Source: a virus. Taken from it: a stretch of 64,000 nt of DNA. The stretch's first letter is position 1; each line of letters opens with the position of its first letter. A program made the translations under genes and the position numbers. The DNA is taken from the IMG/VR virus record IMGVR_UViG_3300019458_000002, positions 107,714-171,713 of that record. The stretch is one strand, 5' to 3'. Below the pieces are notes generated by a model. It was not told where the DNA came from, made no database searches, and was given only the letters and a program-made list of their open reading frames with translations. Positions 1-8,311 of the stretch are shown in pieces.

Positions 1-739
1 CATAGTCCACGCTGTCAGCATATTTGTGTATCGCTTTATTTGCACGGTAGATTTTCCTTTTGTCGCTTGGATAGAAGTGAATTAGGGTCTCGGAATACTG
101 CTCAATGAAGTAGCCGACCATACGACCAATGGCAACACTTCGAAATACCTTGGTGAACGGTGGCACAAATTTGTCTACAGCTGACATCAGGCCTTCGCAG
201 CTAATCTGGACCAGGTCCATGAATGAAAGTTGTGACTTGGGCGTTCTATTGTAAAAGATTCGAGCGCGAGATATAGCTAGAGGCAGGTTCATTTCGATGA
301 TTTCTGTTCGTATCCTAGAAATCTCGTTAAACAGCAGCACCATCTGTGATTTCGGATACCACTTCCTAGAATTCATTACAAAGACAATGAACTGATAGTT
401 AAAATGAAAGCGATGTAATGATTTTATTTTGCGCTTCTTTAAAGCTTTTGAGATGCGGGCCGTAAATACGGTCTGGCGCTCCCTGAAGTAAGGTCGGGCA
501 GCAAGAATGTTTCTCTTCTCTTCGCAAATTAGCTTTATGAAGTCGTGGTAGACACCCTTACCCCACTTGTGAGCAATGAGAGTGCGGCGGAACCTGTTTT
601 CAAGACGCACAAGTTCGTCAATCTGCTTCTTCTGCTTCTTTAGAAGCTCCTTTTCCTTTAGCTCGCCATACTTTTCAATGGCATGCTCCAATGAGACTGC
701 AAAGTTCTTAAAGTGTTTACTATCTGTGTCCGAAAGCAT
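1..739 (-). CDS. Sigma-70-like RNA polymerase sigma factor (partial, C-terminus outside window)
   Basis: Seen: an open minus-strand frame of 246 codons starts at the ATG at 739 and continues past the left edge. Residues about 145-215 look like sigma region 2: an NLPLAISRAR helix, then SFMDLVQISCEGLMSAVDKF, then a VFRSVAIGRMVGYFIEQ helix. These match the NLRLVVSIA / DLIQEGNIGLMRAVDKF / ATWWIRQAI pattern of the sigma-70 family. The N-terminal 90 residues are basic and helical with a Lys-rich coiled coil. The ATG overlaps the stop of the helicase gene (TAATG), so the two are translationally coupled. Inferred role: redirecting RNA polymerase to phage promoters. Region 4, which would read the -35 box, is not in view. 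Confidence 0.75.
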   Translation of the reverse strand, partial: MLSDTDSKHFKNFAVSLEHAIEKYGELKEKELLKKQKKQIDELVRLENRFRRTLIAHKWGKGVYHDFIKLICEEKRNILAARPYFRERQTVFTARISKALKKRKIKSLHRFHFNYQFIVFVMNSRKWYPKSQMVLLFNEISRIRTEIIEMNLPLAISRARIFYNRTPKSQLSFMDLVQISCEGLMSAVDKFVPPFTKVFRSVAIGRMVGYFIEQYSETLIHFYPSDKRKIYRANKAIHKYADSVDY

Positions 740-2211
740 TACGACCTCACGAACTTTACTGGTCCATAAATCTCGTTGTAGAATTCTACTCTCTTTAGAA
801 GGTGTCTATGGCAGACATCAATATTCTCTACGTCAAAGTCAAAGAACAGGCAGTTCTCTTTACCTTCAAAAAGTCTGGTTGAGCGGCCGACAGCCTGCTT
901 TACCTTGATTTCGGAAGCTGTTTCCATTAGGTATATAAGAGAACCAACTGCCTGTATGTCTGTACCCGTAGCAATACAAGAGGTTCCAATCAAAAGAGGA
1001 AACTTTTTATTGTTGAAATCCTCTACAAGCTGACCTGGGTCAGAGTCATGATACTCAGCAGGTACATTCTTCTTTCCGTCCTTGTCTAGAGGTGCATGAG
1101 CAAACTTGACTGGGCATCTTAGGTACGGAAGAAGGTGTGTGAACTGCTTTACTTCTTCTATAAGAATAAGAGTTGGGCGTGTATGTTCAAAGACTGATTT
1201 GTTTGCAAGTTCTGCAGCCCACTTATTTACTTCAGGGTTGTAGAAGAAGTGCTTCCGTACCATAGCAATTGAATCTGAGTTGTAGTAGTTGGAAGCTGAG
1301 CTAACATTGATAACACGGAAATCTGGACGTGTGAGAAAGCCTTTGTCTACTCCTTCCCTGACTGTCATTTCATAGACAATAGGTCCAATGATACCGTTTA
1401 GAACTATCTCTAGGCCATCTCCACGAACCTGAGTACCTGAGAAGAAGAAGCGATATGGAGCATCCCTGACTATTCCCATGCAAACCATTTCTAGGGTATC
1501 TGCGGGACAAAGATGACTTTCATCTGCAATGAAGACTTTTACTTTAGAGAAAAATTCATGAGCTTCATCTCCTTCTTCAATCTTTGAGAGTGATTGATGA
1601 AGACCAATGGTAAACAACTTACCTAATTGCTTTTTACCACCGTAATACTTACCTACGTACTTGGTTCCGAAGTGTGCAACCATTTCATCATAAGTTTGGT
1701 CAGCAATTGAAGTGCTTGGAGCCATGAGTAAAGATGGAAGTCCTAACTCCTTCAGGATATGAACTTGAATCAAGCTCTTGCCTAGGCCTGTGCCCATTGA
1801 AATAGCACCATGCTTGACCTTGAGCAGAGCATCTAATGCTTCTTGCTGATAGTAACGAAGCTTCTTAGTCGGTTTACTTTTCCAGGGTATTAGCTTTGGC
1901 TCAGGATACTTTACTTTCGAAGTTATTTTGTCATTGAAGACACGAGATAGTTGTTCAGCAAGACCAGAATATGTCCAGTAACCATCCTTATCTTCAAACA
2001 ATAGGGATTTGATACGAAGACCTTTGAGTCTAGCTATTTCATCGTTGAAAGCATCTTGACCGTGCTGGGTAATGTAGTAGGGGTTGTTCTTGAGTCTCTT
2101 GATTTCGTAATCTACTTTTTTGTCATGATACTCAAGATGGTGACCAAGAACTTTTAGTCTATCTTCATAGCCAACAAGTCTAAGTTTTGAAGGTGTCTCT
2201 AGGATTAGCAC
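739..2211 (-). CDS. Superfamily 2 DNA/RNA helicase (UvsW-like size)
   Basis: The 490-residue protein has the SF2 helicase motifs in order: a Q-like LRYYQQEAL (about 118), Walker A GTGLGKS (140-146), DESH motif II (230-233), SGT motif III (258-260) and QAVGRSTR motif VI near the C-terminus. Length and layout are close to T4 UvsW (about 500 residues), a helicase that unwinds branched DNA during recombination-dependent replication. Residues 1-110 could be a small DNA-binding domain. It overlaps the upstream kinase-like gene by 7 bases and the downstream sigma gene by 1, so it sits in one minus-strand operon. A type III restriction helicase subunit is an alternative by motif, but no methylase partner is near. 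Confidence 0.8.
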   Translation of the reverse strand: MLILETPSKLRLVGYEDRLKVLGHHLEYHDKKVDYEIKRLKNNPYYITQHGQDAFNDEIARLKGLRIKSLLFEDKDGYWTYSGLAEQLSRVFNDKITSKVKYPEPKLIPWKSKPTKKLRYYQQEALDALLKVKHGAISMGTGLGKSLIQVHILKELGLPSLLMAPSTSIADQTYDEMVAHFGTKYVGKYYGGKKQLGKLFTIGLHQSLSKIEEGDEAHEFFSKVKVFIADESHLCPADTLEMVCMGIVRDAPYRFFFSGTQVRGDGLEIVLNGIIGPIVYEMTVREGVDKGFLTRPDFRVINVSSASNYYNSDSIAMVRKHFFYNPEVNKWAAELANKSVFEHTRPTLILIEEVKQFTHLLPYLRCPVKFAHAPLDKDGKKNVPAEYHDSDPGQLVEDFNNKKFPLLIGTSCIATGTDIQAVGSLIYLMETASEIKVKQAVGRSTRLFEGKENCLFFDFDVENIDVCHRHLLKRVEFYNEIYGPVKFVRS

Positions 2212-2759
2212 AGCTTGATAGATTCCTGGAGCACGATACCAATTGCAGTGTCGATACGACGGTCAACATCCATTTCAGAAAGTGTGTGGATTTTTAGTTT
2301 AGGGTAGTCCTTCTGAATTTTAGCAACCAGATTTTTACAGTCTTCTTCCAATACAGAAATCTGTTCCTGGTTATGGATGCGGTTAGGGTCTTGAATGAAT
2401 GGAATGGGTACCTGCTGGCAATAGAAGTATATTCCATTGGCTCTACCAAGAGCTTTGTCGTAGTACATGCTGGCATCATGTCTATTTTTATCTTTGAGAT
2501 AGAGTAAGGAGTTTGCTACACAGCTATCAGTGATTACAGTTGAATTGTGTAGGAATAGATTTTCCTCATGAAGCTGGTTCTGCATGATACAAATCTGGTC
2601 ATCATCCCACAATTTACCTAAACCAGCAGCTATGTGTCTGCGTGCATACTCAGAGACATACTCCGCTGCCATTCCATACTTCTTGAGTCTAGAAAATATA
2701 CCTGCAGCTACCGTAGTCTTTCCTGAGCAAGGTGCTCCTATGAAGTTTACAAAGGCCAT
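2205..2759 (-). CDS. P-loop AAA/NadR-type kinase-like ATPase
   Basis: The 184-residue protein has a P-loop at its N-terminus (IGAPCSGKTT, residues 6-15), then YVSEYARRHI, typical of the AAA_28/NadR ribosylnicotinamide-kinase-like group. The frame is open further upstream to 2843, but the ATG at 2759 is preferred: it has AGAGG 6 bases upstream and puts the P-loop strand right at the start, as in the family. It is the first gene of the minus-strand operon and overlaps the helicase gene. Phage members of this group may act in NAD salvage or as nucleotide or polynucleotide kinases; the substrate cannot be told from the sequence. Confidence 0.65.
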   Translation of the reverse strand: MAFVNFIGAPCSGKTTVAAGIFSRLKKYGMAAEYVSEYARRHIAAGLGKLWDDDQICIMQNQLHEENLFLHNSTVITDSCVANSLLYLKDKNRHDASMYYDKALGRANGIYFYCQQVPIPFIQDPNRIHNQEQISVLEEDCKNLVAKIQKDYPKLKIHTLSEMDVDRRIDTAIGIVLQESIKLC

Positions 2760-2768
2760 TTTATCCTC

Positions 2769-2797
2769 TGAATATGTATAGCCTTTTGAAATGTCAA
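2769..2797 (-). promoter_or_regulatory. Possible sigma-70-type promoter for the minus-strand operon
   Basis: On the minus strand a perfect TTGACA (2797-2792) is followed after 17 bases by TATTCA (2774-2769), a weak -10 box. A second TTGACA lies at 2813-2808, and GCTATACA lies in the spacer at 2782-2775. A start near 2762 would leave almost no leader before the ATG at 2759, yet an AGAGG Shine-Dalgarno-like sequence is also present. The exact start of transcription is therefore uncertain. Confidence 0.35.
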
Positions 2798-2850
2798 GAA
2801 TTAATGCTGTCAAGCGAAAATTCCCAATACATAGTAAATACATTTTTACT

Positions 2851-2918
2851 CTTTACTTATCTATTACTTATTTCTAATACATGTTTAGTACATTTACTTA
2901 GGGCCTCCGCGTAGGCCT
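2851..2918. other. AT-rich divergent intergenic region with TTACTTA repeats and a hairpin
   Basis: The gap between the divergent operons holds three TTACTTA copies (about 2853, 2864 and 2894) and a 6-bp hairpin GGGCCT/AGGCCT (2901-2906 with 2913-2918, including one G-T pair). There is no T tract, so it does not look like a terminator. Repeats plus a short palindrome between divergent promoters could be an operator, perhaps for the neighbouring winged-helix protein; this is inference. Confidence 0.3.
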
Positions 2919-2942
2919 ATTATCTAATCATTTTACAAAGTA

Positions 2943-2972
2943 TTGACAGTGGACACAAAATAAGGCTATACT
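2943..2972 (+). promoter_or_regulatory. Strong sigma-70-type promoter of the main plus-strand block
   Basis: TTGACA (2943-2948), an 18-base spacer and TATACT (2967-2972), preceded by GGC. The predicted start point is about 2979, only a few bases before the ATG at 2983, and there is no Shine-Dalgarno sequence. The first transcript would be almost leaderless. Confidence 0.75.
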
Positions 2973-2982
2973 GTAGAAAAAG

Positions 2983-3222
2983 ATGTCTGGGCGTGTCAAA
3001 AAACTTATGAAAATAATCGGAAAAGAGTCCAGTAAAACCAACTCCGAGCTTTCAAAGATGCTTGGCGTCAGTGTGGCTACAGTTGACAGGTATCTTCGCA
3101 AACTTAAAAACGAAGGTGTCATTGAGTGCTCCACAAAACGCTATAGACAGTACATAGGAGCTTCTAGCTTCTGGAGAGTCTATAGGACGATAAGGAGTAG
3201 CGTTGGAATATCAGAAAGTTAA
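2983..3222 (+). CDS. Small winged-helix DNA-binding protein
   Basis: A 79-residue basic protein. Residues about 17-48 (TNSELSKMLGVSVATVDRYL, then KLKNEGVIE) form a typical helix-turn-helix followed by a wing, as in DeoR/MarR-like regulators. It is the first gene after a strong promoter and lies beside a repeat-containing divergent region, so it may regulate early transcription, possibly its own. The start has no Shine-Dalgarno site and lies about 4 bases from the predicted transcript start. Its end overlaps the chaperonin gene by 20 bases. Confidence 0.65.
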   Translation: MSGRVKKLMKIIGKESSKTNSELSKMLGVSVATVDRYLRKLKNEGVIECSTKRYRQYIGASSFWRVYRTIRSSVGISES

Positions 3223-4999
3223 GTCTGTAGCAAAGAACGTACTGGCAAAGGGTGACAAGCTAGATGGCTTAATCCTGAACACCATGCAAACGATTAGCTC
3301 CGTTGTAGGAGCTACCCTTGGACCTGGGGGACAGCCGGTTTTGATTGAGCGTTTCGAACATGATGCGCCAGTTACCATCACAAAAGACGGGGTGACTGTT
3401 TTTAGGGCACTAGGTTTTCCTGACCCTGTTCAGCATTGCATCATGGAGGCCGCAAGAGATGCAGCTATTCACACTGCATCAGAAGCTGGCGATGGCACAA
3501 CTACTGCAACAGTTCTTTCAGAAGCCATTGTGCGTCATACGCATGCATATTGCAAGAAGAATCCAAGAGTGAGTCCTCAGAAGGTTGTAAGACACCTAGA
3601 GCGAGTCTTCAAGGAAGTAATAGAACCTAAGATTCGAGAATGTTCAATTCTTGCTGATTTTTCCTCTATCGAGGGAAGGCGTATGCTACACTCTGTCGCA
3701 AAAATTTCGGCAAATGGAGACATAGAGCTAGCAGATGCTGTGCTGAGGTGCTTTGATATTTGTGGCGACGAAGGTAACGTAACTATCACAGACGTAATTG
3801 GACCTTCACGATACGAAGTCGAGATGATTAAGGGGTACCCAATTGCTATGGGGTATGAGGAAAGCTGTTCAAAGTTCTATCCTAAGTTTATCAATGACGT
3901 TGGCTCTCAAAAGTGCATGCTGGAGAACCCCATATTCATTCCTTACCATGGTCGAATAAATGAAACGCAAAAAATAATTCGAATCATGGAGCGTATTGCG
4001 AAGATGTGGGACGAAGACGAGGCTGCTCCCAAGAACGTTGTCATTGCAGCCACAGGCTTTTCTGATAGCGTATTGGCTGACCTTGCTCTTAACTTTCCTT
4101 TCGAACACACAATCAACGTGTTTCCTTTGTTAGTACCACAGTCTCCAATGCCCAATGGCCAGCTACACTTTCTAGAAGACCTTTGCGCCATCACAAACAG
4201 TAACTTATTTGACCCAATCAGCAAACGTCTGGAAGAGGTTGATGACCTAGAAGAGTTTGGGAATATTTCTTTTAACACAGAAAAAGGAAAATGGGAAAGC
4301 TGCGGAGTCTCACTCTTTGAGTGTGGCCGCTATCGATGTTCCATCATAGGCCACGCTAACGAAGATGCTCTCTTATCGAGAGTCGATGACCTAAAGAGAA
4401 TGGCTCTTACTCCTGAGTCGGAGTTAGATGGCATGATTCTGAAGGAAAGAATCGCTAAGGTATCGGGTGGAATTGCAAAGCTGGTTGTTATGGGTTCTTC
4501 AAATGGGGAGCTAAAGGAAAAACGAGACAGAGCAGACGACGCCGTATGTGCTGTACGCGGGGCTATAAAGCATGGATGTTTGTTTGGAGGGGGTTGGATG
4601 CTAATCAAGATTATCCAGGCTCTACCGCAAGATGACGTGACTTTAGAGGTGTTAGAGCCTGCACTCATGGAACCTTTCAAGAGGCTATTGAGTAATTCTG
4701 GAATTCATGCCGATGAAGCAGCTGGTATTTTGAGCAGTGTAATTGACGGTATTGACACTGGCAACCCAGTAGTGTATAATTGCTTGGAAGATAAGCTTGT
4801 TAATCCAATGGAAGAAGGGATTCTAGACAGTACGCCAGCCGTATTGGAAGCGATTCGTAATTCCATTTCTATTGCGTCCTTACTGGGGACACTAGGGGGG
4901 ACAGTCGTCTTTGCAAGAGACGAGGCCCTGGAGAGAAGCGAATCAAGAGAAACTCAACAGTTTCTAAGAGACTCAAACGAAGCAAACTTGCGAGCTTAA
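3203..4999 (+). CDS. groEL-like: GroEL-type chaperonin (phage-encoded)
   Basis: The 598-residue protein carries the group I chaperonin signatures: ATLGPGGQPV (about 37-46), ITKDGVTV (about 59-66), AGDGTTTATVL (about 95-105) and RADDAVCAVRGAIKHG-FGGG (about 443-465), which matches the GroEL segment holding the catalytic Asp398. It is about 50 residues longer than E. coli GroEL, with divergence in the apical part. The TTG start at 3203 has AAGGAG 7 bases upstream (about 3190-3195). No GroES-like gene is adjacent. Chaperonins of this kind are known from some giant phages (for example phiEL), where they fold phage proteins. Confidence 0.9.
   Translation: MEYQKVKSVAKNVLAKGDKLDGLILNTMQTISSVVGATLGPGGQPVLIERFEHDAPVTITKDGVTVFRALGFPDPVQHCIMEAARDAAIHTASEAGDGTTTATVLSEAIVRHTHAYCKKNPRVSPQKVVRHLERVFKEVIEPKIRECSILADFSSIEGRRMLHSVAKISANGDIELADAVLRCFDICGDEGNVTITDVIGPSRYEVEMIKGYPIAMGYEESCSKFYPKFINDVGSQKCMLENPIFIPYHGRINETQKIIRIMERIAKMWDEDEAAPKNVVIAATGFSDSVLADLALNFPFEHTINVFPLLVPQSPMPNGQLHFLEDLCAITNSNLFDPISKRLEEVDDLEEFGNISFNTEKGKWESCGVSLFECGRYRCSIIGHANEDALLSRVDDLKRMALTPESELDGMILKERIAKVSGGIAKLVVMGSSNGELKEKRDRADDAVCAVRGAIKHGCLFGGGWMLIKIIQALPQDDVTLEVLEPALMEPFKRLLSNSGIHADEAAGILSSVIDGIDTGNPVVYNCLEDKLVNPMEEGILDSTPAVLEAIRNSISIASLLGTLGGTVVFARDEALERSESRETQQFLRDSNEANLRA
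4752..4780 (+). promoter_or_regulatory. Perfect consensus sigma-70 promoter inside the chaperonin gene
   Basis: TTGACA (4752-4757), a 17-base spacer and TATAAT (4775-4780) match the textbook consensus at all 12 positions with optimal spacing. It lies about 220 bases before the chaperonin stop and could feed the small membrane gene at 5007 and the SbcC-like operon. It also encodes protein, so chance is not excluded. Confidence 0.5.
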
Positions 5000-5006
5000 G
5001 GATACA

Positions 5007-5168
5007 ATGGACCTAAGAGAGATTGACTTTGGAAGGATTGGAGACATGAGCCTTAGTCTTATTTTGTTCATGGGCGGAATCGTTGTTGTATTGGCAACTG
5101 GTTATGGAATTTATAGCGCCGTCCTTCGACACAAGGAACGAAAGTTCTACAAGTCGTTTGACCTGTAA
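5007..5168 (+). CDS. Small single-pass membrane protein
   Basis: A 53-residue ORF between chaperonin and zinc-ribbon genes. It has a short charged N-terminus, one hydrophobic helix (SLILFMGGIVVVLATGYGIY, about residues 16-35) and a basic C-terminal tail (RHKERKFYK), suggesting C-in topology. The stop overlaps the next ATG (TAATG). AAGGA lies 6-10 bases before the start. Function unknown. Confidence 0.6.
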   Translation: MDLREIDFGRIGDMSLSLILFMGGIVVVLATGYGIYSAVLRHKERKFYKSFDL

Positions 5169-5422
5169 TGCCCATATTTAATTTCTTCTGCGAAAAATGC
5201 CAGAAGCAGGTTAGACGGGTGTTGGCTCCAGAGGCCATGCTTGGGCCTGTACTGCATCAGGAGTGTGGTAGTGAACTCAAGAGGGTTCAGAGTCCGCCTT
5301 CATCCCAAGTAAAAGAGACAATGGACAACGGTATTATGGCAAAGAAGCTTGAACGCTATGCTAATGCCGAAGAACTTTACAAAGACAGGGCAGCCAAGGC
5401 CGACAAAAGAAGCGGAACTTAA
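5168..5422 (+). CDS. FmdB-like zinc-ribbon protein
   Basis: An 84-residue protein starting MPIFNFFCEKCQK, which closely matches the start of FmdB/CxxC-CxxC regulatory proteins. The first zinc knuckle (CEKC) is intact. The second is reduced to HQECGS, with only one Cys, so metal binding may be altered or may use His. The C-terminal half is charged and helical. It is coupled to its neighbours by 1-base overlaps on both sides and sits just before the SbcC-like ATPase. Role unknown. Confidence 0.6.
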   Translation: MPIFNFFCEKCQKQVRRVLAPEAMLGPVLHQECGSELKRVQSPPSSQVKETMDNGIMAKKLERYANAEELYKDRAAKADKRSGT

Positions 5423-7359
5423 TGCCTAAAGCAAGGCTAGTGTCTTTACGAATGCGTGGCTTTCGCTCCATCGTAGATGACACTACTATACAATTTCCTG
5501 AGTCAGGGCTGGTCAATCTTAGGGGCGTTTCTGGCAGCGGAAAAAGCAGCGTCAACTTAGCGATTGCATACGCCCTAGGATATTCTCAGTATCCCGCAAC
5601 TGAGTTAGCAAGCTGGGACTGGCTAAGCCCTCAGCCAATGCTGGTTCAGATTACTATGACAGATGAAAACGGCAGACATGCCGTTATCAGTCGTGGAGAA
5701 TCAAATTTTTTTGAGCTTGATGGGAAAAAGACTAAGGGTGCTGGCGCCATTGAAACAGAACTAAGTAAGTTTCTTGGCATGGATTCTGAGAGGCTGGAGG
5801 CGACCACCTATCGTCCGCAAAAAAGTCCCGGCTTCTTTCTTACTCAACCAAACTCTAAGAAGCAGGAATTCCTGATTCCTTTGCTAGGCCTTGGGGACGT
5901 AGATTCAGCTATAAAAACCTCTCAAGAGACCATCAAGAAATTAAGTATTTTACTTCCTGGTCTTGAAGAACGTCAAAGGGTCTCCGAAGTAAAGGCTAAA
6001 GAAGCCTTGGACATGTATTCTAGGCTCCAGGCACCTACAGACGTTACAGACCTGGAAATGAGGGCACACTTTCTTTCCTCGGAAGAATTAGTGGTTAAAG
6101 ACGAGCTTGAATACCTTGATAAGCAAACCAAGTTCATGCTATCAATGGCCAGTAGTTCAAAGCTGAAAGAGGCAAGAAAGAACCTTGAAACATGCCAAGG
6201 CCTGTTAGAGGAAGCTCGAAAAGAACATCATAATGAGATAACTCGTCATAACAAATATGTAAGTTCTTTGCATGATAAAATACACCAGGCTAGCAGAGAA
6301 GAGAGCCGCCTGAAGGATATTGAATCTCAGATTACTGAGATTGAACAAAAAATCTCAGATTTGGGAGAAAACAATTGCCCAACCTGTAAAAGACCATGGG
6401 ATTTGTCTGTTGATTTAATGAATACCCTTGAAGGGGAGGTTGCAGTACATCTTGCCGTTGTGGCTGGCTATGAGAGCCGAGGTGTCAGAACTAGAGTAAG
6501 CGAACTAAAACAAGAAATAGCTGCGCTAAAGCCACCCGAAAACCTGATTATAGATAAGCTCAAGAGAGCAGAAGAAAAAATCAAAAGACAGGTTATTGAA
6601 GAGCAGGCCGCAGCAGAGGCGGCCTTGGATTTGCAACAAGACAAAGCCATGGCATTGAAGGCTAAGCTGTTTGGCATCCAAGACGAAGCAGCAAAGCTCT
6701 CTAAGAGTATTTTTGAGCAGCATGCTCGTGCCCGCGAATTGGAGCTAACTGAGTTTCTTGTCAAGGAAACTGGTCAACGTCAGAAGGAAGACACGGAACA
6801 GTGCCAGGAGTCTAAGGCGCTTCTGAACCAAGAAAGAGACTTCGTAGAGTTGGTTGGCAAGGATGGGTTCTTGGGCAAAATCTTTGATGAAGTCCTAGAC
6901 GAGATTTCGATTGAGACAAATGAGATTTTGTCAAGCATATCTAACACAGAATCCTTGACTATTCGTTTTCGCTCTGAGTCACTAACGCAGAAGGGGACCG
7001 TAGAAAAAGGTATTGTTGCAGTCGTGTCCAAACACGGGAATGAAATCCCTTTAAAATCAGGGCTTTCAGGAGGCATGATATCTGCCGCAGATTTGGCGGT
7101 TGACTTAGCTATCGGACTTGTGGTATCTAGGAGAGTAGGTAGTTTTCCTTCTTGGCTGGTGCTTGACGAATCTTTTGAGGGTCTGGACCCAGTTCCCAAG
7201 GAAAGCTGCATGGAAATACTTAGAAAATATTCTAACGATAGGCTTATCTTAGTGGTTGACCACAGTAACGAGTTTCAAGGGCTTTTCGATAAGGTCATAA
7301 GTTTTGACCTTAAAGACGAAAAGACAACAATTAGCCTGGACGTGAAAAGTGAAGGATGA
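5422..7359 (+). CDS. SbcC/Rad50-like recombination ATPase (T4 gp46-like)
   Basis: The 645-residue protein has an ABC-ATPase head split by a coiled coil: Walker A SGSGKS (37-42), a zinc-hook CPTC (Cys319 and Cys322) at the tip of two helical arms, an ABC signature LSGG (548-551) and Walker B WLVLDES near 578. This is the SbcC/Rad50/gp46 layout, though short. Such ATPases work with an SbcD/Mre11-like nuclease to process DNA ends for recombination. The likeliest local partner is the phosphoesterase at 12796. It has 1-base overlap with the zinc-ribbon gene upstream. Confidence 0.88.
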   Translation: MPKARLVSLRMRGFRSIVDDTTIQFPESGLVNLRGVSGSGKSSVNLAIAYALGYSQYPATELASWDWLSPQPMLVQITMTDENGRHAVISRGESNFFELDGKKTKGAGAIETELSKFLGMDSERLEATTYRPQKSPGFFLTQPNSKKQEFLIPLLGLGDVDSAIKTSQETIKKLSILLPGLEERQRVSEVKAKEALDMYSRLQAPTDVTDLEMRAHFLSSEELVVKDELEYLDKQTKFMLSMASSSKLKEARKNLETCQGLLEEARKEHHNEITRHNKYVSSLHDKIHQASREESRLKDIESQITEIEQKISDLGENNCPTCKRPWDLSVDLMNTLEGEVAVHLAVVAGYESRGVRTRVSELKQEIAALKPPENLIIDKLKRAEEKIKRQVIEEQAAAEAALDLQQDKAMALKAKLFGIQDEAAKLSKSIFEQHARARELELTEFLVKETGQRQKEDTEQCQESKALLNQERDFVELVGKDGFLGKIFDEVLDEISIETNEILSSISNTESLTIRFRSESLTQKGTVEKGIVAVVSKHGNEIPLKSGLSGGMISAADLAVDLAIGLVVSRRVGSFPSWLVLDESFEGLDPVPKESCMEILRKYSNDRLILVVDHSNEFQGLFDKVISFDLKDEKTTISLDVKSEG

Positions 7360-7606
7360 GGCATTTACTTACCAAGACATGGGAGAGATTTTTGACCTGG
7401 CACTTAAAGCCTACAAGAGCTATCCGGCCAGGGTTCGAATCCCTGGAGCCCCGGCTGACTTAACCGTTGAGCAAGTAAGGCATCTTGCTTTGTTTGATGC
7501 CACCCTTGTTTATCTTAACAAAAAGGGCGCATTAAAAGAAGAGTACATTCAGTCAAACCCAATTCAAATAACAAAACTAACCTCGGAGTCAATTTTCGAT
7601 GAGTAA
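7349..7606 (+). CDS. Hypothetical small helical protein
   Basis: An 85-residue protein with a GTG start overlapping the SbcC-like stop by 11 bases and an 8-base overlap with the next gene. It is mostly helical (EIFDLALKAYKSYP, LTVEQVRHLALFDATLVYL) with no motif I recognise. Its middle contains a DNA palindrome resembling a tRNA T-arm (7428-7446), which reads through as normal protein (PARVRIPGAP). No function assigned. Confidence 0.55.
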   Translation: MKDEAFTYQDMGEIFDLALKAYKSYPARVRIPGAPADLTVEQVRHLALFDATLVYLNKKGALKEEYIQSNPIQITKLTSESIFDE

Positions 7607-7976
7607 GAAAATCGTTCAAATAGTCAAGACCGAATCCAATTCCAATTTTCTCTTTGCCCTGAAGACGCCTTCAGGCTGGTATCTGGAGAGTCCTGACGAC
7701 CAGGCTCTGACAGATGACCTTCCGCAGATTTGCATTCTGCGCGTCTTCAAGACCCTTGAGCAGGCGGACCTATACATGGCGGCTGTCTCCCCTTTCATGG
7801 GCAAGATGAGTATTGTAAAGGTTACGGAGGATTCTCTCCGTATGGACCACTGGAGAATCAACAATTTTTCGAGGAGCAAGTTTAATGCGCCCACAGATGT
7901 GGTTCATTCGGCTATTGCTCCATATGAGTGGCCGCGCATTACCAGCGTGTGCATCTCGCACAAGGAAGTAGAGTAA
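7599..7976 (+). CDS. Hypothetical protein
   Basis: A 125-residue soluble protein of mixed strand and helix pattern (IVQIVKTES, FALKTPSGWYLESP, TLEQADLYMAA). ATG at 7599 overlaps the previous stop. It ends 8 bases before the next start and is part of the same run of closely packed genes. No family recognised. Confidence 0.55.
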   Translation: MSKKIVQIVKTESNSNFLFALKTPSGWYLESPDDQALTDDLPQICILRVFKTLEQADLYMAAVSPFMGKMSIVKVTEDSLRMDHWRINNFSRSKFNAPTDVVHSAIAPYEWPRITSVCISHKEVE

Positions 7977-7984
7977 GGAGAAAT

Positions 7985-8302
7985 ATGGCAAAACGAGGAC
8001 GACCAAAGGGAAGTGGCAACAAAGACCCGTTCAAAAAGTTGGACGAAACATTTCGAGCAGACGTGGACGCGAAGCCGTCTGAGGAACTGAAGAAAATCGT
8101 GACCAAGGTTGCGCTGGACCAGGTTGCAATTGATATTGCGCATGCAGCGGACCCTGATATCGAGAGGCTTAAGGGTGAACTAAAGACTTCTCAAGAGACA
8201 TATACAGAGCCTACGAAGCAAAATAAGCTCAAGGTGAAGTACCTTCGGCATCTACTCAAAGAGCGCGGTGAAAAGGACCCTACGTCTCTACAAGACAACT
8301 AA
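7985..8302 (+). CDS. Small basic protein with AT-hook-like N-terminus
   Basis: 105 residues from the ATG at 7985, chosen because TAAGGAGAAAT is just upstream (the same leader is found before 12181); the frame is open further 5' but without support. It starts KRGRPKGSGNK, an AT-hook-like RGRP core that binds the minor groove of AT-rich DNA. The rest is charged helix (RLKGELKTSQET, KVKYLRHLLKERG). It may be a DNA-associated accessory protein. It is the last gene before a strong terminator. Confidence 0.6.
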   Translation: MAKRGRPKGSGNKDPFKKLDETFRADVDAKPSEELKKIVTKVALDQVAIDIAHAADPDIERLKGELKTSQETYTEPTKQNKLKVKYLRHLLKERGEKDPTSLQDN

Positions 8303-8311
8303 AGATAAAGT

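Noticed and set aside
576-908. A 110-residue plus-strand ORF rich in Ser and Phe.
   Set aside because: It lies opposite the sigma-like and helicase genes, crosses their boundary and has a composition expected from antisense of Glu/Lys-rich sequence.
2901-2918. GGGCCT/AGGCCT hairpin as a terminator between the divergent operons.
   Set aside because: No T tract follows on either strand and the region lies upstream, not downstream, of both operons; listed only as a possible operator.
7428-7446. A perfect tRNA T-arm look-alike (CCAGGG, TTCGAAT loop, CCCTGG).
   Set aside because: No matching acceptor 5' strand, D-arm or anticodon arm upstream: GAGCCCC after the arm has no partner. The segment reads as normal protein in the 85-residue ORF. 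At most a trace of an attachment-site-like sequence; no integrase is seen.
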